DNA of 10,307 nucleotides, from NCBI GenBank assembly GCA_031282385.1, contig JAITDV010000497.1, positions 1 through 10,307 on the forward strand, read 5' to 3'. Below, piece by piece: positions 6,801-10,307 of this stretch. The position numbers and the translations under genes were made by a program. How positions within the stretch are numbered: position 1 is the first letter of the stretch; each line of letters opens with the position of its first letter. The stretch is from Planctomycetaceae bacterium (GTDB lineage Bacteria > Planctomycetota > Planctomycetia > Pirellulales > Thermoguttaceae). Under the pieces are notes generated by a model that was not told the DNA's origin, did no database searches, and was given only the letters and a program-made list of their open reading frames with translations.

Positions 6801-7791
6801 AAAAATGAATATCCGAGTAATTGGCAACGAAGGCGAGATTTTGGGTGAAGGACGTGATCTTGATTTGTTACGGCGTGAGTTAAATGTTGGTGATTTGAGC
6901 AGCGGTTTAGTAAACGTCAATTCGGTTTGGAATCGGTCGGGTTTAACAAAGTGGGATTTTGGAGAGTTGCCGGAATTTGTGTTGGTTGATCGCGGCAAGA
7001 CAAAAATCAAAGCATTTCCAATGATCTGCGGCGATACACTTTGTCTGACAGATTCATACGACAGAGCAATTAGTGAAAGCCGAATAGGAATAGCGCGGTT
7101 GTTTTATCTGTCAATCAAACGCGAAATACGGTCTCAAATTAAATGGTTACCGGAATCAGATAAGTTACGGATTTATTCTCAACCGATTCCTGATTTTGAT
7201 TTCGAAAATGATGTGGGCAATTTGGTTGCGGCACGGGCGATCCAAATTGACGATTTACCGATTCCGCGTAACGAAAACGAATACAACTTGCGAGTTCAAA
7301 ATGGAGAATCACAGCTTGGAACGGCGTTGCAGGAGGTAACGAAAGTTATTGTTCCTTTGCTGCGGGAATTTCATTACGCAAGATTATCAATTGAAAACGG
7401 CAAAAACGGACGAACACAAGAGGCGTGTATTGAAGCAAAAAGTAATTTGATGAGATTGGTCAATGGCGGATTTTTGTTGCGGGTTGAATGGGAGAAGTTG
7501 CGTGAGTATCCGCGATTTTTCAAGGCAGTGCAAATAAGATTGGAGAAATTGCAGACAGGAAACGATGCAATTGATCGGGCAAATATGCAAGTGTTGTCGG
7601 AATATTGGAAACGTTATGAAGAAAAGTTAGAACTGCACAACGCGGCAGGAATCATCGATCCGCAATTACAATTATTCAGATGGATGATAGAAGAATACCG
7701 AGTCTCTCTTTTCGCCCAACAATTAGGAACATCAATAAAAGTTTCACCACAACGATTGGAAAAACAATTTGAAAAAATAAAAAAAACTTGA
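3832..7791 (+). CDS. hrpA: ATP-dependent RNA helicase HrpA (DEAH box)
   Basis: HrpA is a cytoplasmic DEAH-box RNA helicase; in E. coli it has been linked to mRNA processing and to rescue of stalled or collided ribosomes. All core motifs are present: Walker A GETGSGKST (57-65), TQPRRIAARSVA (85-96), DEAH (154-157), SAT (186-188), FLPT (280-283), TTNVAESSITVPGI (337-350) and QRAGRCGR (385-392). A helicase-associated region follows (about 430-650). The HrpA-specific C-terminal region runs from about 689, with W716-IEPLAKHLIKR, to the closing FRWMIEEYRVSLFAQQLGT (1282-1300). At 1319 residues it is close to the E. coli length (about 1300) and looks intact. An Asn-rich insert at 661-678 separates the two halves. 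The start is TTG 3832 or, three codons later, ATG 3841; neither has a good Shine-Dalgarno. ATG 3821 is out of frame and stops after four codons. It is monocistronic, with a convergent gene downstream. Confidence 0.97.
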   Translation: MSKMQKHTSGQNHFDADFRKRLISSLNLSFDSELPVSGSCDRILEVIRSNQVVVICGETGSGKSTQLPKICLKAGRGVQGVIGHTQPRRIAARSVAARIADELHTELGNLVGYKVRFDDKTGQNILIKLMTDGILLTEFQIDRCFKNYDTIIIDEAHERSLNIDFLLGMMKHILPFRRELKLIITSATIDAQRFADHFSDRKINHGQPIPIIEVAGRTYPIEILYDNYDDDNFDDAAVESKLQLLDIKSISRETDIAEVSAIISAIDKLATHGAGDILVFLPTERDIIETKIILDRHFVGGNNRVGQAEVLPLYSRLPISSQQQIFKKTSHRKIILTTNVAESSITVPGIRYVVDTGKARISRYSAGTRTQRLPIEPISQASADQRAGRCGRIGAGICIRLYSEQDYLQRPRYTLPEILRTNLAAVILQTKSLKLGEIESFPFIDSPSASAIADGYKTLFEIGAIDKQNNLTPIGRKLSRFPVDPRVGRMILAAEENDVLSEMLIVAAVLEIQDPRERPRDRQNKADSAHEQFLDPQSDFIGYIKLWDFYQNIKSKTSGSSLRKACKQYFISFNRMKEWSDIHEQLQNFVKEYGLKFSKRKKDFQSLYELLHKSILNGNLSGIAERQTSVEYSTPAGSGGNSKFVIWPGSGIRKLSAQKLNGQNNSTNNCNENNLNDNSQYPIQQSVNLPTWLIANERIETERRYLRTVAQINQAWIEPLAKHLIKRVYSDAYWDSATGYVYAFEQVSLFGLVIVPRRRVNYGSIEPEIASDIFVRDALAAGEIDTDLEFVRYNKMVLEEAKKLQAKLRRADLSWSEDSIYEFYRSKIPAKLVYDKRSLEKWVKSIAQDDLLMSIDDICTEKANTELFPDRIESVDSRSFELEYKFAPSESNDGVTLIIQHAELKQLDHSLIGWLVPGLVEQKVIALLKSLPKDIRRQIVPIPDTARTIISRLDFGSGEIELQLAREVSKLAGQAVTAADFKSELLPSELKMNIRVIGNEGEILGEGRDLDLLRRELNVGDLSSGLVNVNSVWNRSGLTKWDFGELPEFVLVDRGKTKIKAFPMICGDTLCLTDSYDRAISESRIGIARLFYLSIKREIRSQIKWLPESDKLRIYSQPIPDFDFENDVGNLVAARAIQIDDLPIPRNENEYNLRVQNGESQLGTALQEVTKVIVPLLREFHYARLSIENGKNGRTQEACIEAKSNLMRLVNGGFLLRVEWEKLREYPRFFKAVQIRLEKLQTGNDAIDRANMQVLSEYWKRYEEKLELHNAAGIIDPQLQLFRWMIEEYRVSLFAQQLGTSIKVSPQRLEKQFEKIKKT

Positions 7792-7910
7792 TTGCTTCAT
7801 TTTTTTGTTTGCTTTAGAGCGCTGTGTTTTTGTCTGCTTCATTCCTACTTCCTAATTACTACCCTTTTCCTAAACAATTGACTCCTGCCGCTGAATAGTT
7901 ACTTTGATAT

Positions 7911-8639
7911 TTATGGGTTTTCTATTGGCAGGTTTATGTTTGAGTTATCATTTTTGATTTGGGTTGTTGCGTATGTTATAGTCGTTTCAGCGACATCTAA
8001 GTTACTTTTTGATTCGATACTGTTTTTTGATTCGTTGTTGAGGTCTGATTGCAATAGTATTGACGATCTTTTTAGTATTGACGAATCTGATCTATTTTCA
8101 AACAGTTTGGTCAACAAATATTCGATAGTTTGTTGAAATTCTTCGAAATTGTGATTAATAATCGCGTCTTGTAAGTATTTCGGTTCAATGAAAACCGGCA
8201 ATGTATCGCTGATGCCGGCGGCATCAGCGATACGCTCAATTAAATTGCATTCCATTCGTGTTAGTTGGTGTGCCGCGCAAAGTTCAACAAACAGAGCCGC
8301 CGGACTGTCCGCAACAGTTTTCATACGATAAACCAAATAACGTTCAAACAACAACGCCAAAACAATAAGCGCAATAAACCCAATAACCGCTGCAAGATAA
8401 CCAAATAATGTTTCATTGTCATTTTCGTATCTATAATCTCTTAGACTTTTGCTTAATGTTCCGATTTCGGGTCTTGCCGTACCTTTTGCATTGTTGCGGT
8501 TGTATTGGTCAATTCTGCTTGAATTTGGTCTGAATATATTTATGCTGTTAGAGTTATCATTGCGCCGCGAACAAGAAACGCCAATCATAACAATAACCAA
8601 CAACAGTATAATCAAAAATATTGAACGATAAAATTTCAT
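7911..8639 (-). CDS. Membrane protein or lipoprotein with two hydrophobic segments, function unknown
   Basis: The product is 242 residues from ATG 8639. The N-terminus (MKFYRSIFLIILLLVIVMIGVSC) is a signal-like stretch ending at Cys23, so a lipoprotein is possible. However, the lipobox is poor, with Gly at -3 where Leu/Val/Ile is usual. A second hydrophobic segment spans about 79-98 (FGYLAAVIGFIALIVLALLF) and is followed by positive residues. A compact domain follows (about 110-180) with LFVELCAAHQLTRMECNLIERIADAAGI and VFIEPKYLQDAI, a helical arrangement I associate with uncharacterised planctomycete proteins. The tail from about 184 is Ser/Asn-rich and probably disordered. It converges on hrpA across 119 bp and diverges from hisG across 505 bp. 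The start has only a weak upstream purine run (AGAGA). The coding sequence contains a perfect 31-bp palindrome at 8203-8233. Confidence 0.75.
   Translation of the reverse strand: MKFYRSIFLIILLLVIVMIGVSCSRRNDNSNSINIFRPNSSRIDQYNRNNAKGTARPEIGTLSKSLRDYRYENDNETLFGYLAAVIGFIALIVLALLFERYLVYRMKTVADSPAALFVELCAAHQLTRMECNLIERIADAAGISDTLPVFIEPKYLQDAIINHNFEEFQQTIEYLLTKLFENRSDSSILKRSSILLQSDLNNESKNSIESKSNLDVAETTITYATTQIKNDNSNINLPIENP
8203..8233. repeat. Perfect 15-bp-arm palindrome inside a coding sequence
   Basis: The arms 8203-8217 (GTATCGCTGATGCCG) and 8219-8233 are perfectly complementary around one central base. The palindrome encodes residues of the segment RIADAAGISDT in the minus-strand gene. In RNA the two halves would form a strong stem with a 3-nt loop. 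Confidence 0.8.
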
Positions 8640-8833
8640 TATATTTTGTCTCTAACAAAAGTTCTGTTGACGTTACAAGGCATTGCCAACAATTAGCCGA
8701 CAACAAAGCCCCAAACAGTAACGTTCAAAAAAAAAGTTTTGACTTAAATTCGTGTATATTGTTCGTACAATAAATTGCTTGACTCAAGAGTGTAAAAGCC
8801 GACTTTCCGATAGTTAAGTTGGCGACGTTAAAG

Positions 8834-8850
8834 GAAATTTAAAGTGTGAA
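8834..8850 (+). repeat. Direct-repeat word GAAATTTAAAGTGTGAA
   Basis: This 17-bp word is nearly the same as that at 9097-9113 (GAAAATTTAAGTGTGAA) and similar to 3797-3813 (GAAAATTCAAGTGCGAA). The last two lie 20 to 35 bp ahead of hisG and hrpA. This copy is not close to a recognised start codon. Confidence 0.4.
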
Positions 8851-8898
8851 CAGTCTAAATAGGCTGAAAGTCCAACATCCCGCTCACAGATTAAAACC

Positions 8899-8980
8899 AG
8901 TATAGTATATCTGACAAAAGCAAAAAGAACAGCATATATCAAATGGGAGTGATTGAATGTTTTTGTCATTATACTATACT
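8899..8980 (+). repeat. Long imperfect hairpin upstream of hisG
   Basis: Left arm 8899-8922 pairs with right arm 8958-8980. The outer 11 bp (AGTATAGTATA with TATACTATACT) are perfect, then a two-against-one internal loop, then 8 perfect bp (TGACAAAA with TTTTGTCA), a G-U pair and two more pairs. The loop is about 35 nt and includes GGGAG, the Shine-Dalgarno of the small ORF at 8957. It could be an RNA leader structure, a small RNA, or a small inverted-repeat element. The lack of a T-run argues against a terminator on the plus strand. Confidence 0.55.
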
Positions 8981-9013
8981 ACGTCAAATTGTGTTGCGTT
9001 TTCAAGTTTGTAA
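8957..9013 (+). CDS. Possible 18-residue leader-type ORF upstream of hisG
   Basis: ATG 8957 is preceded at 7 nt by GGGAG (8945-8949), a better ribosome binding site than either hrpA or hisG has. The frame encodes MFLSLYYTTSNCVAFSSL and stops at TAA 9011-9013, 131 bp before hisG. It has no histidine codons, so a classical histidine attenuator peptide is not supported. Its start codon sits at the loop edge of the 8899-8980 hairpin, so ribosomes on it would disturb the hairpin. Chance occurrence is a real possibility. Confidence 0.25.
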   Translation: MFLSLYYTTSNCVAFSSL

Positions 9014-9091
9014 TTATTTGGAACAGCAGGGCAATTGATAATTTGTTGGTCTGGTGTATTAATGCGAGTTTTCGGATTAAGTTTGTGCGGG

Positions 9092-9119
9092 TTGATGAAA
9101 ATTTAAGTGTGAATAAATT
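9092..9119 (+). promoter_or_regulatory. Possible hisG promoter
   Basis: TTGATG (9092-9097) and TAAATT (9114-9119) are 16 bp apart, 25 bp ahead of the hisG start. The -10-like TAAATT is the same hexamer proposed for hrpA. The spacer coincides with the 17-bp word GAAAATTTAAGTGTGAA. Support is modest. Confidence 0.3.
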
Positions 9120-9144
9120 AAAAAGTTAACATTTTTTTAGAACA

Positions 9145-10014
9145 ATGAAATTAAAATTAGGAATTCCTGCCGGCAGTTTGCAGGAGGCTACGTTGGAGCT
9201 TTTTAGAAAAAGCGGTTATAACATTTCGGTTCAATTGCGCAGTTATGTTCCATCGATTAATGATGACGAGATTGAATGTCTTTTGATTCGCGCACAAGAG
9301 ATGGCGCGTTATGTTGCAAAGGGTGTTCTTGATGCCGGTTTGACGGGTTATGATTGGATTGTTGAGACTGGCGCGGACGTTGTTGAAGTTGCGGAGTTGC
9401 GGTTTTCTAAAGTGTCGCGGCGTCCGGTCAAATGGGTACTTTGTGTACCGGAAGATTCGCCCGTGCAAAATGTACAAGACTTGCAAGGTAAACGTATTGC
9501 AACGGAAGCTGTTGGATTGACGACACAGTTTCTCAAAAACAACGGAGTTGAAGCAGAAGTGGAATTTAGTTGGGGAGCGACAGAAGTGAAGCCGCCTAAA
9601 CTTGCGGATGCGATTGTTGAGGTAACGGAAACAGGCAGTTCTCTTAAAGCGAATAAGTTGCGGATTATTGCGGAGGTATTGCAGAGTACAACACGTTTTA
9701 TTGCAAATAGGGACTCGTATAAAAATGAATGGATAAAACAGAAAATTGATAATATCGTTTTAATGTTGCGGGCAACAATGGCTGCGGAAGGCAAGGTTGG
9801 TTTGATGATGAATGTACCTCAAAATCAACTTGATGCAGTATTAAAAATTTTACCGGCATTGCAGAATCCTACCGTTTCAAGCTTGTCCGATAAAAATTGG
9901 ATCGCTGTCTCAACAATAATAGAAGAATCAACTGTACGTTACCTGATTCCACAACTAAAATCAGCCGGCGCTTGCGGAATCGTAGAATTTCCAATTTCAA
10001 AAATCATTGATTAG
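9145..10014 (+). CDS. hisG: ATP phosphoribosyltransferase HisG, long form
   Basis: HisG catalyses the first committed step of histidine synthesis, joining ATP and PRPP to give phosphoribosyl-ATP in the cytoplasm. The product is 289 residues, the length of the long, self-regulated form. The N-terminal catalytic region opens LGIPAGSLQEATLELF and includes DAGLTGYDWI (63-72). The PRPP-binding segment is IVEVTETGSSLKAN (157-170). The C-terminal domain (about 212-287) contains MMNVPQNQLDAVLKILPAL, PTVSSLSDKNWIAVSTIIEE and AGACGIVEFPISKI. It matches the ACT-like regulatory domain that binds histidine for feedback inhibition, so a separate HisZ subunit is not expected. ATG 9145 is the only sensible start; no Shine-Dalgarno precedes it. 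No other his gene is adjacent, so the pathway appears dispersed, at least on this side. The stop codon TAG (10012-10014) overlaps the first three bases of repeat copy 3. Confidence 0.96.
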   Translation: MKLKLGIPAGSLQEATLELFRKSGYNISVQLRSYVPSINDDEIECLLIRAQEMARYVAKGVLDAGLTGYDWIVETGADVVEVAELRFSKVSRRPVKWVLCVPEDSPVQNVQDLQGKRIATEAVGLTTQFLKNNGVEAEVEFSWGATEVKPPKLADAIVEVTETGSSLKANKLRIIAEVLQSTTRFIANRDSYKNEWIKQKIDNIVLMLRATMAAEGKVGLMMNVPQNQLDAVLKILPALQNPTVSSLSDKNWIAVSTIIEESTVRYLIPQLKSAGACGIVEFPISKIID

Positions 10015-10187
10015 ACCTTTTCGCTAACCTGTAGGAGACCACCACTGACCCCTCCGAAGGATGGGAATTATTCGCATCCCTCGGAGGCGTATTCTTATTC
10101 CCCACCTTCGGAGGGGTCAGGGGTGGTCTCGGAGGAGTTAAAGGCGGTTTTTCGTTGTAGTTTTTTTGTTGCGTTGATGTATTTTTA
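10012..10187 (-). mobile_element. MITE-like repeat, copy 3, inverted, one end decayed
   Basis: In the opposite orientation to copies 1 and 2, this copy starts on the plus strand with the intact end TAGACCTTTTCGCTAACCT (10012-10030). Hairpin arms are 10035-10068 and 10097-10130, followed by the conserved segment that includes gttaaaggcggtttttcg, up to 10186. The other terminal repeat should follow but is replaced by unrelated sequence (agcggatgttcc), so that end is lost or diverged. The hairpin centre has the same expanded layout as copy 2. The first TAG is also the hisG stop codon. Confidence 0.75.
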
Positions 10188-10307
10188 GCGGATGTTCCTT
10201 TTTATGTTGTTTGAATTTTCGTTTTGTGCTTGAAATTACGGAGTTTCTCAAAAAGTGTACCCAGTAAAAAAATAATTATTTTTTATTTTTTCCTGTTTTT
10301 TTCGGAA
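10188..10307. other. Non-coding tail of the window
   Basis: About 120 bp with no ORF of note. The only structure is an AT palindrome at 10267-10284 (AAAAAATAATTATTTTTT), followed by more T-runs. It may belong to the 3' or 5' region of a gene beyond the window. Confidence 0.4.

Larger units (their letters stand above)
8640..9144. other. Divergent intergenic region between the membrane protein gene and hisG
   Basis: The 505 bp contain no substantial ORF. They hold a long hairpin at 8899-8980, a tiny ORF with a Shine-Dalgarno (8957-9013), and two near-identical 17-bp words at 8834-8850 and 9097-9113. Promoters for both flanking genes must lie here; only a weak candidate in front of hisG is listed separately. 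I found no T-box or His-codon-rich leader that would point to classical his attenuation. Confidence 0.5.

Noticed and set aside
6005..7010. Minus-strand frames of 101 and 122 residues within hrpA
   Set aside because: They overlap conserved HrpA C-terminal sequence and show His/Ser/Asn-rich antisense composition.
7792..7910. Rho-independent terminator between hrpA and the convergent gene
   Set aside because: T-runs are present but I found no adequate GC stem next to them.
8957..9013. Classical histidine attenuator peptide
   Set aside because: The 18-residue frame has no His codons, and no terminator with a T-run follows.
9157..9794. Minus-strand frames of 109 and 148 residues within hisG
   Set aside because: hisG is an unmistakable full-length gene; these are shadows on its opposite strand.
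10267..10284. AT palindrome AAAAAATAATTATTTTTT as a terminator or origin element
   Set aside because: It has no GC stem and lies in an A/T-run region where such palindromes arise by chance.

Overview
This is an AT-rich chromosomal window that reads best as a planctomycete, probably a low-GC Pirellulales-like lineage. That placement is an inference. It rests mainly on the secreted Gly/Tyr-rich protein at 2457-3350, whose layout (signal peptide, 'SGQIDV' segment, 'KNKT' segment, Gly-rich linker, 'TVCLEYGK' segment, 'AQAAVWH' helix) I associate with a family abundant in Planctomycetes. It is also supported by the near absence of Shine-Dalgarno sites in front of hrpA and hisG. No RNA gene, CRISPR array or intact insertion sequence was found.

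Layout. Positions 2-148 hold the 3' end of a gene that enters from the left. Positions 221-687 hold an unassigned, possibly frameshifted small plus-strand gene. It is overlapped from the opposite strand by a short RHS/YD-repeat remnant (to 1353), so this end looks like gene debris. Positions 1354-2456 are non-coding and contain repeat copy 1 and a second inverted repeat built from 'cacgaatt'. Then come the secreted planctomycete-type protein (2457-3350), repeat copy 2 directly after its stop codon, and a 287-bp spacer with a 12-bp perfect inverted repeat. A full-length hrpA follows (3832-7791), and a two-membrane-segment possible lipoprotein converges on it (complement of 7911-8639). A 505-bp divergent intergenic region has a long hairpin that overlaps a tiny ORF with a good Shine-Dalgarno. 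hisG (long form, 9145-10014) comes last, with repeat copy 3 overlapping its stop codon.

How the genes work together. hrpA (RNA helicase) and hisG (first step of histidine synthesis) are housekeeping genes with no evident functional link, and nothing here looks like a multigene operon. The most distinctive signal is the mobile-looking intergenic element present three times (173-194 bp, with 19-bp terminal inverted repeats beginning TAGACC and a 34-bp-arm internal hairpin). The ends fit a TA target duplication, so it resembles a non-autonomous MITE of the IS630/Tc1 kind. Two of the three copies sit exactly at stop codons, and one supplies the last base of the hisG stop. A 17-bp motif (GAAAATTYAAGTGYGAA) lies just upstream of both hrpA and hisG and may be a shared promoter-proximal element.
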